Assembly (NCBI GenBank): GCA_052034295.1
Contig: JBPOIS010000070.1
Coordinates: 1 to 64,000, forward strand
Direction of reading: 5' to 3'
Source of the DNA: JBPOIS01 sp052034295
GTDB lineage: Bacteria > Pseudomonadota > Gammaproteobacteria > Pseudomonadales > Moraxellaceae
DNA length: 64,000 nucleotides
Under the pieces are notes generated by a model. It saw only the letters and a program-made list of their open reading frames with translations, was not told where the DNA came from and searched no databases. Positions 40,201-49,801 of this stretch are shown piece after piece. Within the stretch, counting starts at the first letter, position 1. Every line of letters begins with the position of its first letter. The translations under genes and the position numbers were made by a program.

Positions 40201-41484
40201 GGCCACACGGTCCAGCCGGGCAATGCCAACATTGCCGTGACCCTGCCGGAGCAGACTGCACGCATCCGGCTGGGCCTGCGCTTCTATGCCGCAGGCGAGG
40301 CGGCCGTCGAGGGACTGCTGCTGGGCAAAAAACTGCCGCTGGTGCCCCGGCTGATTTCGTCCACGCAGACGCTGCTGGTCACCAACCAGTATCCGTCCTA
40401 TGGCGACCTGTACCGCAATGCCTTTGTACACACGCGGGCGCGCCTGTACCGTGAGCAGGGGCAGCCGGTGGATGTGTTCCGCACCAACGGCGGTGCCGGG
40501 CTGGAGTTTGCCGAGTTTGAACAGGTGAATGTCATGGCCGGCAACACCGATGTGCTGGCGCAGGTGGTGGCGCAGGGGCAATACCGGCAGGTGCTGGTGC
40601 ATTTTCTCAGTGAGGCCATCTGGCAGGCGCTGGAGCCGCAGCTGGCGCACACCCGCGTCACCGTGTGGGTGCATGGGTTTGAGGTGCAGGCCTATGCCCG
40701 CCGGGCCTTCGTGTACGACAGCGACGAACAGCACAGCAAGGCCCGCCAGGACAGTGAGCGGCGCATGGCATTCTGGCGCCGGGTGATGCAGCATCCGTCC
40801 CCCAACCTGAAGCTGGTGTTTGTGTCTGAGTATCTGGCCCAGTGCGCCATGGCGGACGTTGGGGTCAGCCTGCCGTCCTCGCGCTATGTGGTGATCCACA
40901 ACCCGATCGACACCGACACCTTCCGCCATCTGCCCAAACCCGCCACACAGCGCACGCGGATCCTGTCGATCCGGCCCTATGCCTCGCGCATTTATGCCAA
41001 TGACCTGACCGTGGCGGCGATTCTGGCGCTGTCGGCGCAGCCGTTTTTTCACGAGCTGGAGTTTCGCCTGATCGGCGATGGGCCGTTGTTTGAACAGGTG
41101 ACCGCGCCGGTGCAGCAGTTTGCCAATGTCATTCTGGAGCGCAAATTCCTGACCCGCACAGAAATTGCAGCGCTGCACCGTGAATATGGTATTTTTCTCT
41201 GCCCCACCCGCATGGACACGCAGGGGGTTTCCCGCGATGAAGCCATGGCCTCCGGTCTGGTGCCGGTGACCACAGCGGTGGCTGCAGTGCCGGAATTTGT
41301 CGATGCGGACAGTGGCCTGGTGGTGCCCGGCGAAGATCCGCAGGCGCTGGCCCAGGCCATCATCCGGCTGTACCAGCACCCGGAGGAATTTTTGCGGCTG
41401 AGTGCCGGGGCGGCAGCCCGGGTGCGCCAGCAGTCCGGACAGCAGCAGGTGATTGCGCAGGAGCTGATGCAGATTCGCGGCTGA
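37225..41484 (+). CDS. Giant multi-domain capsule glycosyltransferase (1419 aa)
   Basis: Domains in order: Ala/Pro/Glu-rich low-complexity tail (1-150); coiled coil rich in Gln/Glu/Arg (about 165-275); CgeB-like GT-B glycosyltransferase (about 360-680; RIATIMDEFTFSSF, FWNKEDPVHFGTF, WGINLNSIKQSQSMFARRVFE); a GT-A-like segment (about 683-860; VVVLSRVKDTEQL, MVPDDHYAAHYLEDLALA); a probable beta-sandwich (about 890-1045); and a complete GT4-type glycosyltransferase (about 1050-1419; LLVTNQYPSYGDLYRNAF, SIRPYASRIYANDLTVAAI, EYGIFLCPTRMDTQGVSRDE). It would be cytoplasmic. With two or three sugar-transfer centres it may build most of the capsule repeat (inference). AGGAA precedes ATG 37225. Specificity unknown. 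Confidence 0.88.
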   Translation: MTRRTRPHQDPAAASGQNPAVDNGQSSPRKNATSRRLNKKNLHRQSSATAPMVPGLDTSTARQASEPVAPGVTVQGVEGVEGPAEPVPAEPVSNPSLSVAVPDLPQPEPAAAAIPAAPEPRPAETPAASAEPARTEAARETSVAMDHDTAGTAAQGIAETAADLPDEAAAAQQEALRQLAEQNQALQQQLAALNQQATQQQRALIQVRSERDIHEVRRHEGQQSVEELQEELVRSQHALEDMRLRLQKLQQDAEKARQKASNAKKTLSFQLGNALIESTKSVEGLLKLPHRLWTIHQQSQQRKKAPPAPVPVARHTQPALPLQPLTTAVEQNRAAAIAAAAHQQFKLGFGFGDDTFYRDITRLRIATIMDEFTFSSFAPEANLLQLTPQFWSRELEVFEPQLLMVESAWRGKDDQWGNKVGHRSQEVLDIVAWCRQRNIPTVFWNKEDPVHFGTFINTARLFDHVFTTDVDCVPRYKHLLGHDRVYLMPFAAQLSVHNPVEKYPRKPAFCFAGAYYVKYPERTRDLESMLAYLPNFRPVEIYDRNYGGTHPDYQFPPQYQPFIVGNLKYHEIDKAYKGYEWGINLNSIKQSQSMFARRVFELLACNTLVVSNYARGLQLMFGDLVLASDSGQHLLQRLQALEAADALPRVRALALREVLRHHTYQDRLAQVVSRILQKDAPAKGPQVVVLSRVKDTEQLSHVLAQFAQQTHARRRLVLVGEPGLQPESLPEQVRWLDLNASQDVMLHELATGPYWLAVMVPDDHYAAHYLEDLALATLYAHTPVVGKGSRFVWVQSQQQVVQQHADQAYRPVDQLPARCSLKSSEALESMSVRDWIRDLYQKTYPETGLAIDPYNYCLNGQGLTAVQQQQVDSGLALDTGVGFTRLQQFADQLSIDGFSQGGEGRLLGVDVLQALFPRVRKQSRVTCAVTAGQMVFNSTLADGQHEYWYATRDLLPEELDVRDRQLCLNLQTRIGLNIQLAVLFLDAQGERLGHTVQPGNANIAVTLPEQTARIRLGLRFYAAGEAAVEGLLLGKKLPLVPRLISSTQTLLVTNQYPSYGDLYRNAFVHTRARLYREQGQPVDVFRTNGGAGLEFAEFEQVNVMAGNTDVLAQVVAQGQYRQVLVHFLSEAIWQALEPQLAHTRVTVWVHGFEVQAYARRAFVYDSDEQHSKARQDSERRMAFWRRVMQHPSPNLKLVFVSEYLAQCAMADVGVSLPSSRYVVIHNPIDTDTFRHLPKPATQRTRILSIRPYASRIYANDLTVAAILALSAQPFFHELEFRLIGDGPLFEQVTAPVQQFANVILERKFLTRTEIAALHREYGIFLCPTRMDTQGVSRDEAMASGLVPVTTAVAAVPEFVDADSGLVVPGEDPQALAQAIIRLYQHPEEFLRLSAGAAARVRQQSGQQQVIAQELMQIRG

Positions 41485-41530
41485 CGCGGGTCTGCAGGGT
41501 GTGACAGGGATTTGACGAGGAAAGGCCATT

Positions 41531-43231
41531 TTGACCGCACGCATAGAGCATTTTGTATTCACCAATCTGGGGGTGGGCATCTCCGATGAGCGCTGGCTGC
41601 TGTATCGCCTGAAGCTTTTCAAAACCATCACCGTGCCGTCGATGGCGGCGCAGAGTTGCCAGAGTTTTTGCTGGACCATCTTCATTGACCAGCAGTTTCC
41701 GCAGGTTTTCCGTGAGGAATTGCAGGACTGTCTGCAGCGCTGGGCGCTCAATGTACAGCTGGTGGAGGTGGTGGCCTACGACCTGATCCAGCACAGCATC
41801 AAAAAAATCCTCATGGACAGTCAGGCGGAGCTGGTGATTTCCACCCGCATTGACGATGACGACGCGCTGGAGCGCACGGTCATGGCCCGCATCCAGGCCG
41901 TGGCTGCCGAAAAGGGCCATGCCGGGGGGCTGGTGCTGGTGGAGCTGGCAGATGGCATTGAGCTGCTGCCGCGTGAGCTGAAGTACCGGCCCTGCCATCA
42001 CCCGGCGCTGGCGCTGGGGCTGAGTCTGGTGACCCCGCATGCGCTGCGTGGCAAGTTTTATGTGAATGGCTTTGCCCACCACCTGATCCGCGACACGCTG
42101 GCCAAACAGGGCTATCCGGTCGAGGAAGTGCACCTGAATCTGGGCACCCCGGCCTATGTGTACACCAAGCACCAGCTCAGCGATTCGTATTATGTGGGGT
42201 TCCGCTCGCGCATTCTGGACGACAACAGCACGGCTGCACTGACCGCCCCGGTACTGGCCCCGTTTGGGCTGGGTCTGGAGGCGATGGCGCACCTCAGTCA
42301 GGTCATGGCGGAGGCCCCCGTGGGCATGCCGCACAAATATCTGGCCAAACTGGGTGAGCTGCGCCGCGACATCCGTCAGGCCCAGGCTGCCGACCCGGTG
42401 GACCAGAGCCGGCTGGATCAGCTGAATTATCTGTTGCACACCTATGCCTCGCGGGCCTGTCTGCCCAATCTGGGCAAGCGACTGGCCCAGGGGAAAAAAA
42501 TCCGTCTGGCCATTGTCGGTTCCTGTGTGACCCGTGACCTGTTTGAGCTGGAGCCTGCGCTCGGCGAGCAGTTTGAAGTGGTGTGCTATCTGGCGCGCAG
42601 CTCGGTGATTTCCTACATGTCGTTGCCCTGTCTGGATGCGCGGGTGCGCGTGGCCGGTGAGGGCTTCGAGGTGCGCCGTGCCGAACAGGACCTGCAAAAA
42701 ACCGCTTGGGAGGCCCTGGAGGTGTCCTGTCCGGATCTGGTGCTGGTGGACTTCATTGATGAGCGGATCGGCCTGATTGAGCACCAGGGGGGCTACTATT
42801 CGGCCAGTGGCCCGGTGATCAAGGCCTTTGAGCGGGCCAGGGTGGATTTTGTGATCCGGCGTCCCTGGGACCCGCAGATGGTCAAACTGCGCGAATGGGC
42901 GCTGCCGCGTTTCATGAAAAAACTCTATGCCATTTGCCCGAATATTTTTATTCACCGTGCCCAGTGGGCCGAGGCCTTCCGCGCCGAAGACGGCACGGTG
43001 CGGCCCTTTGCCGAGACGGAATGGGCCAAGCTGGTCGAGCTGAACAATCAGGTGACCTCACCGATGTTTGCCCAGCTGGAGCAGCTGCCCATCCCGGTGG
43101 AGTCGCTGGGGGGGCTGGCCTCCGGGCTCATGCTGGCGGGCGGAGAGCACAAATGGTCGTTTTGTCCGTACCACTATGACCGCCAGTATTATCGCGGCAT
43201 TGCCCGTCACTTGCAGGCGCGTGTGTTTTGA
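41531..43231 (+). CDS. Rhamnosyltransferase-like domain fused to DUF6270
   Basis: Protein of 566 residues. The N-terminal half (1-280) resembles putative rhamnosyltransferases: FVFTNLGVGISDERWLLYRL, QSFCWTIFIDQQFP, and the metal/nucleotide-sugar motif VISTRIDDDDALER. The C-terminal half (about 328-566) resembles DUF6270: IRLAIVGSCVTRDLFE, PDLVLVDFIDERIGL and a terminal Tyr/His-rich FCPYHYDRQYY. That fold resembles SGNH hydrolases, so acyl transfer or removal on the polysaccharide is possible (inference). Start is a TTG behind GAGGAAAGG; no ATG occurs before residue 38. It overlaps kpsC by 4 bp. Confidence 0.83.
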   Translation: MTARIEHFVFTNLGVGISDERWLLYRLKLFKTITVPSMAAQSCQSFCWTIFIDQQFPQVFREELQDCLQRWALNVQLVEVVAYDLIQHSIKKILMDSQAELVISTRIDDDDALERTVMARIQAVAAEKGHAGGLVLVELADGIELLPRELKYRPCHHPALALGLSLVTPHALRGKFYVNGFAHHLIRDTLAKQGYPVEEVHLNLGTPAYVYTKHQLSDSYYVGFRSRILDDNSTAALTAPVLAPFGLGLEAMAHLSQVMAEAPVGMPHKYLAKLGELRRDIRQAQAADPVDQSRLDQLNYLLHTYASRACLPNLGKRLAQGKKIRLAIVGSCVTRDLFELEPALGEQFEVVCYLARSSVISYMSLPCLDARVRVAGEGFEVRRAEQDLQKTAWEALEVSCPDLVLVDFIDERIGLIEHQGGYYSASGPVIKAFERARVDFVIRRPWDPQMVKLREWALPRFMKKLYAICPNIFIHRAQWAEAFRAEDGTVRPFAETEWAKLVELNNQVTSPMFAQLEQLPIPVESLGGLASGLMLAGGEHKWSFCPYHYDRQYYRGIARHLQARVF

Positions 43232-45291
43232 TTGAGGGCCGCTACGGGGTTTTTTCACATGGCCTGAAGCACAATCCGGTGCTGCGGGCTGCGTTTGCCC
43301 CCGATGCGCTGGTGCCGCTGTCGTGGTGGCTGGACCGGTTCCGGCTGGGACAGCAATCGCTGGATGGCCTGCTGGTGTGGGGACGCAAGCCCCCGGCACA
43401 GCGGGCCCTGCGGCTGGCGCGGCGGGCCGGGCTGCCGGTCATCACCCTGGAAGACGGATTTATCCGTTCGGTGGGGCTGGGTTCAGCCGGCTGGCCGGGG
43501 CATGCACTGGTGGTGGACCCGGTGGGGGTTTATTTTGATGCCCATCAGCCGTCCCGGCTGGAGCAGCTGATCGAGGCGCAGGGGGAACCGGAGGCAGCGG
43601 CCCTGCAGCTCATGCAGGCTGTGGTGGCCGGTCACTGGTCGAAATACAACCACGCCCCGGCACGGCCAATCCGCGCCGACCGCCAGCACCGTCAGGTGCT
43701 GGTGGTGGACCAGACCTGTGGCGATCAGTCAGTGGTGGGGGCCGGGGCAGACGCCCAGACGTTCCTGCACATGCTGGCGCAGGCCCTGCAGGATCATCCG
43801 GATGCGCAGGTCTGGGTCAAGACCCATCCAGATGTCAGTGCCCGGCAGCGGCAGGGCTACCTGTCGCAATTGCCGCCAGCGCTGCGCCACCGGGTGCAGC
43901 TGCTCACCGAGGCGCTGTGTCCCATGACACTGCTGGCGCAGATGGATGAGGTCTATGTGGTCAGTTCGCACATGGGCTTTGAGGCGCTGCTGCTGGGCAG
44001 GCGCGTGCACTGCTTCGGGGCCGCCTGGTATGCCGGCTGGGGGCTGACGGTGGATCATTTCCACCGTGGGGCCATTCTGGGGGAGCGCCGTGCCTGCCGC
44101 CGCAGTGTGGCCCAGCTGTTCACGGCTGCGTATCTGCACTACAGCCACTATCTGCATCCGCTGACCCGGCAGCCATGTGACCTGTCCACGCTGCTGCGGG
44201 TGCTGCAGGTGCAGCGGCACTGGAATGACCAGTGGCGGGGTGCGGTGTATTTTCTGGATTTCAGCCGCTGGAAGCAGCGGTTTTTGCGTGCGTATTTTGC
44301 CCTGCCGTCGGTGCAGGTGCATTTTGTGTCCTCGGCGCAGCGGCCACCCGCTGACCTGTCCCGGCCGGTGCAGCTGGTGGTGTGGGGACGGCGTGAGCTG
44401 CCGGCCGCGTGGCTGCAGGTGCCGCACCGGCTGTGGCGTATGGAAGATGGTTTTGTGCGTTCCAGTGGGCTGGGCGCGCAGCTGATTGCCCCGCTGTCGC
44501 TGGTGCTGGACCCGGTGGGGATTTATTTTGATGCCACCCAGCCCTCGCGGCTGGAGCACCTTCTGGCGGGTCGACAGCTGTCGGCGGCGGAGCGTGGCCG
44601 CATCCGGGCCATTCGCCAGCAGCTGATTGACCGGCAGGTGAGCAAGTACAACGTGGGCGAGCGCGGTGAGGCCTGGCCGCCGGTGCCGCCGGGCCGGCCC
44701 TGCCTGCTGGTGCCGGGGCAGGTCGAGGATGATGCTTCGGTCCGCTATGGTTCGCCACAGCTGCGCAGCAATCAGGCCCTGCTGCAGGCGGTGCGCGCCC
44801 GGCACCCGGAGGCGTTTATCGTCTACAAGCCGCACCCGGATGTGCTGGCGGGCCTGCGTGCCGGGCAGATCGACGACCCCGTGGCGCAGGGCTGGGCCGA
44901 TGCGCTGATTGAGCAGCTGCCGATGCCTGACTGCCTGCAGCACTGCGATGCCGTGCACACGCTGACCTCGCTGGCGGGCTTTGAGGCGCTGATCCGCGGA
45001 GTGCCGGTGGTGTGTTATGGCCAGCCGTTCTATGCCGGCTGGGGCCTGACCGAGGATGTGCTGCCGCTGGCCCGGCGTACCGCAAGGCTGGATCTGGACA
45101 CGCTGATGCATGCGGTGCTGATCGATTATCCGCTGTACACCCTGGGGCCAGAGGGCGGTGGTCTGGGCGCCTCCCTGGAAGAGGTCCTGCAGCAGCTGGG
45201 CCAGCAGCCTGCACCCGCGGTGCGCACGCTGCGCAACCGCCTGTGGGGGCTGTTGCTGCAGCGCTACCGCAGGTCACGGGCGGCAGGGTGA
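43228..45291 (+). CDS. kpsC: KpsC/LipA-type beta-Kdo transferase (two-domain)
   Basis: Protein of 687 residues made of two homologous halves: GLPVITLEDGFIRSVGLGS..VDPVGVYFDAHQPSRLEQL in the first and LWRMEDGFVRSSGLGA..LDPVGIYFDATQPSRLEHL in the second, each followed by a WVKTHPDV / VYKPHPDV block and an AWYAGWGLT / PFYAGWGLTED motif. KpsC-family enzymes add alternating beta-Kdo residues to the lysophosphatidylglycerol anchor of group 2 capsules. Start is TTG 43228, overlapping the previous stop (TTGA); there is no nearby ATG. Confidence 0.95.
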   Translation: MIEGRYGVFSHGLKHNPVLRAAFAPDALVPLSWWLDRFRLGQQSLDGLLVWGRKPPAQRALRLARRAGLPVITLEDGFIRSVGLGSAGWPGHALVVDPVGVYFDAHQPSRLEQLIEAQGEPEAAALQLMQAVVAGHWSKYNHAPARPIRADRQHRQVLVVDQTCGDQSVVGAGADAQTFLHMLAQALQDHPDAQVWVKTHPDVSARQRQGYLSQLPPALRHRVQLLTEALCPMTLLAQMDEVYVVSSHMGFEALLLGRRVHCFGAAWYAGWGLTVDHFHRGAILGERRACRRSVAQLFTAAYLHYSHYLHPLTRQPCDLSTLLRVLQVQRHWNDQWRGAVYFLDFSRWKQRFLRAYFALPSVQVHFVSSAQRPPADLSRPVQLVVWGRRELPAAWLQVPHRLWRMEDGFVRSSGLGAQLIAPLSLVLDPVGIYFDATQPSRLEHLLAGRQLSAAERGRIRAIRQQLIDRQVSKYNVGERGEAWPPVPPGRPCLLVPGQVEDDASVRYGSPQLRSNQALLQAVRARHPEAFIVYKPHPDVLAGLRAGQIDDPVAQGWADALIEQLPMPDCLQHCDAVHTLTSLAGFEALIRGVPVVCYGQPFYAGWGLTEDVLPLARRTARLDLDTLMHAVLIDYPLYTLGPEGGGLGASLEEVLQQLGQQPAPAVRTLRNRLWGLLLQRYRRSRAAG

Positions 45292-45327
45292 TTGTATGAG
45301 ATTGATTGCCAGCGCTTAACCGACCGT

Positions 45328-45356
45328 TTAACAACGCTTGTCATGCACCCTATAAT
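45328..45356 (+). promoter_or_regulatory. Strong sigma70-type promoter before kpsS
   Basis: TTAACA (45328-45333), a 17-bp spacer, and a perfect TATAAT (45351-45356). Transcription would start near 45363, giving a leader of about 80 nt before the kpsS ATG. This suggests kpsS has its own promoter inside the capsule locus. Confidence 0.65.
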
Positions 45357-45443
45357 AAGCCTGTTTTAAGAACAGGGGCCGTGGCCCACCCACCCGTCGT
45401 ACCTTTGGATCCGGCCGCGCTGCGCTGGATTTGGAAAACACAC

Positions 45444-46664
45444 ATGGTTCAGCCTTTGCAACAGCTGCTGCGACACAGGAAGGTGCTGCTTCTGCAAGGG
45501 CCTATGGGGCGGTTTTTCAAAAAACTGGCCGACTGGCTGGACCAGCACGGCATCGAGTACCAGAAAATCAACTTCAACGGCGGCGATTCGCTGTTTTTTG
45601 GCGGACCACAGGCGCTGGCCTATCGGGGCACGCTGGATGGTTTTTCCGGCTGGCTGGCTGGGCACATGACCGCGCAGGGTTTTGAGGCGGTACTGTGCTT
45701 TGGTGACTGCCGGCTGTACCACCAGAGTGCCAAGCAGGTCTGTCAGCAGCTGGGACGCTCGTTTTTTGTGTTTGAAGAAGGCTATCTGCGGCCGGATTAC
45801 ATCACCTTTGAGCAGGGCGGGGTCAATGCGTTTTCCCCGCTACGCCACCAGTGGCCGCAGGTGCCCGTTTACCCTGCCAGCAAGCCGCATCCGGTGCACA
45901 GCCGCTTCATGCTGATGGTGGTGTCGGCCTGTTTGTACTATCTGGCCTGGATCCTGTTGTCCTGGCGTTTTCCGCACTACCAGCACCATCGCCAGCTTAC
46001 GCCGCGTCAGGAGCTGCTGGCCTGGCTCACTTCCGCGTGGCGGCGGCTGGTGTTTCGCCGTCCGGATCAGCAGGCGATGCAGCAGATCCTGCGCGACTGG
46101 GACGGCCAGTATTTCATCATGGCCCTGCAGGTGCACAACGACAGTCAGGTGCGGGTACACAGCGACTATCAGGACGTGGTGGAGTTCATTCAGGAGGGTA
46201 TGGCCTCATTTGCCCGCAGTGCCCCGGCGCAGGCCCGGCTGGTGATCAAGCACCACCCGATGGATCGTGGCTACCGCAATTACCGGGCGCTGATTGCGCG
46301 CGAAGCCGAACGGCTCGGCCTGCAGTCACGGGTGCACTATGTGTGTGATGTGCATTTGCCTTCCCTGATCAAGCACAGTCTGGGGCTGGTGACCATCAAC
46401 AGCACCACCGGCCTGCAGGCGCTGTTCCACCACAAGCCGGTCAAGGTGATGGGCAGTGCCCTGTATGACGTCGAGGGACTGACCAGCGGCGGCAGCCTGG
46501 ACCAGTTCTGGGTGCAGCCGCGCCAGCCAGACATGGCGCTGTACCAGCAGTTCCGCAGCCAGCTGATCTGGATGAGCCAGCTGAATGGCTCGTTTTATGG
46601 GGATTCGCCGTGGATGCGCACAGCGCTGCGCCAGGAGGCCCCGGTACGCCCGCTGCAGGGCTGA
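45444..46664 (+). CDS. kpsS: KpsS/LipB-type Kdo transferase
   Basis: Protein of 406 residues. KVLLLQGPMGRFFKKLADWLDQ, NFNGGDSLFF, FVFEEGYLRPDYITFE, VIKHHPMDRGYRNY and LVTINSTTGLQALFHHKPVKVMG are KpsS signatures. The family starts the Kdo linker by adding the first beta-Kdo to lysophosphatidylglycerol, on which KpsC builds. An upstream in-frame TTG (45306) would pass through the promoter region; ATG 45444, after GGAAA, fits the family start. Last gene of the capsule locus. Confidence 0.94.
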   Translation: MVQPLQQLLRHRKVLLLQGPMGRFFKKLADWLDQHGIEYQKINFNGGDSLFFGGPQALAYRGTLDGFSGWLAGHMTAQGFEAVLCFGDCRLYHQSAKQVCQQLGRSFFVFEEGYLRPDYITFEQGGVNAFSPLRHQWPQVPVYPASKPHPVHSRFMLMVVSACLYYLAWILLSWRFPHYQHHRQLTPRQELLAWLTSAWRRLVFRRPDQQAMQQILRDWDGQYFIMALQVHNDSQVRVHSDYQDVVEFIQEGMASFARSAPAQARLVIKHHPMDRGYRNYRALIAREAERLGLQSRVHYVCDVHLPSLIKHSLGLVTINSTTGLQALFHHKPVKVMGSALYDVEGLTSGGSLDQFWVQPRQPDMALYQQFRSQLIWMSQLNGSFYGDSPWMRTALRQEAPVRPLQG

Positions 46665-46733
46665 GGGCCGACTGCCTTTTGTGGTGCAAATCGGCTACAC
46701 TAGCGCGCTTTCCACCAGCCTGAATCTCGCACT

Positions 46734-48533
<1,800 letters not shown>

Positions 48534-48728
48534 GCCCACGACCCTGAACAAACCGGCTGCGCGGCCTGAGGGGCGCGCAGCCATCGCCTTAACATCACCA
48601 CAGCACAACTCCTGCAGAACTGTGAAAAAATCGACATCCCCTGTCGGATCGTCGCCGTATAATAACTGCGTCTACTTGAATCATCAGTTAATCACATAAA
48701 CCAGTGTGCTCGCCGGGAGCCAGACACC

Positions 48729-49691
48729 ATGAAGGACGAACCTGCAGGGGATACCAAGGCCATTGATCCGCAGCTGGATCCCGACATTTATAAAACCCTG
48801 ATCGAATCCACACGGGCCATCCCCTGGAGTCTGGACTGGGCCAGCCAGCGCTTCCTGTACGTCGGTCCGCAGGTTGAAACCGTGCTGGGCTGGCGGCCGG
48901 ACAGCTGGGTCAGCCTGTCTGACTGGGTGGCGCACATGCACCCGGAAGACCGTGATTATGTGCTGAATTTCTGCGTGTCACAGTCGCTGGCCGGACTGGA
49001 CCATGAGGCCGATTACCGTGCCCTGACCGCTTCCGGCCAGTACGTGTGGATCCGCGATGTAGTCCATGTGGTCCGCGACGCGGATGGGCAGGTGGTCAGT
49101 CTGGTCGGCTTCATGTTTGACATCACCGAACGCAAGCGCGCCGAAGAAGCCCTGCGGCTGGCCAACCAGAAGCTGATGGCGCTGTCCTATGAAGATGAGC
49201 TGACCGGACTGGCGAACCGGCGGCGGTTTTTTGAGGTGTACCGCAAGGCCTGGTCCACTGCGCAGCGCACCCAGAGTCCGCTGTCGCTGATCCTGCTGGA
49301 TCTGGATTTTTTCAAGCAGTACAACGACCACTATGGCCATGTGCAGGGCGATGAATGCCTGCGCCAGGTGGCCCAGCTGATTCAGGCCTGTGCCCAGCGT
49401 CCCCAGGATCTGGCAGCCCGCTATGGCGGTGAGGAATTCATCCTCCTGCTGCCGGACACCACGCAGGCCGGTGCGCAGGCCGTGGCCCGCAGCCTGTGCA
49501 CCCGCCTGCAGCAGGCGGCCATTCCCCATGCGGCGCAGCCACAGCACGGCACCCTGACCATCAGTCAGGGCATAGGCTGTATCCGGCCCACGCTGACCGA
49601 TTGCGCCGACCGTTTTTTGACCCAGGTGGATGACCGGCTGTATGCCGCCAAGCATCGGGGCCGCAACTGCTGGGAAGCTCAGGATTTTTAG
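48729..49691 (+). CDS. PAS-GGDEF diguanylate cyclase
   Basis: Soluble-looking protein of 320 residues: a PAS domain (about 20-138, ending GFMFDITERKRAEEAL), a short coiled linker and a GGDEF domain (about 150-316). The active-site motif is intact (ARYGGEEFILLL), with DELTGLANRRRF and LDLDFFKQYNDHYGH. RPQD lies five residues before GGEEF, forming the RxxD inhibitory site for c-di-GMP feedback. It probably makes c-di-GMP under PAS control, opposing the EAL protein upstream in the window. It sits between lepA and lepB, which are adjacent in pseudomonads. Confidence 0.94.
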   Translation: MKDEPAGDTKAIDPQLDPDIYKTLIESTRAIPWSLDWASQRFLYVGPQVETVLGWRPDSWVSLSDWVAHMHPEDRDYVLNFCVSQSLAGLDHEADYRALTASGQYVWIRDVVHVVRDADGQVVSLVGFMFDITERKRAEEALRLANQKLMALSYEDELTGLANRRRFFEVYRKAWSTAQRTQSPLSLILLDLDFFKQYNDHYGHVQGDECLRQVAQLIQACAQRPQDLAARYGGEEFILLLPDTTQAGAQAVARSLCTRLQQAAIPHAAQPQHGTLTISQGIGCIRPTLTDCADRFLTQVDDRLYAAKHRGRNCWEAQDF

Positions 49692-49801
49692 CGGAGAAAG
49701 CACGACAACGGTTTGACAGCGCCCGGTGGGCGTCGCACAATCGCAGCAATTTTTGCCGGTCCTCCGCCGGTCGTACGGCGTATCCTCGCTGAGAGCCTTT
49801 C

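Noticed and set aside
37225..41484. Splitting the giant glycosyltransferase into several genes
   Set aside because: One uninterrupted frame, no internal ribosome site with start at domain borders, and no stop codons, so a single polypeptide is the simplest reading.
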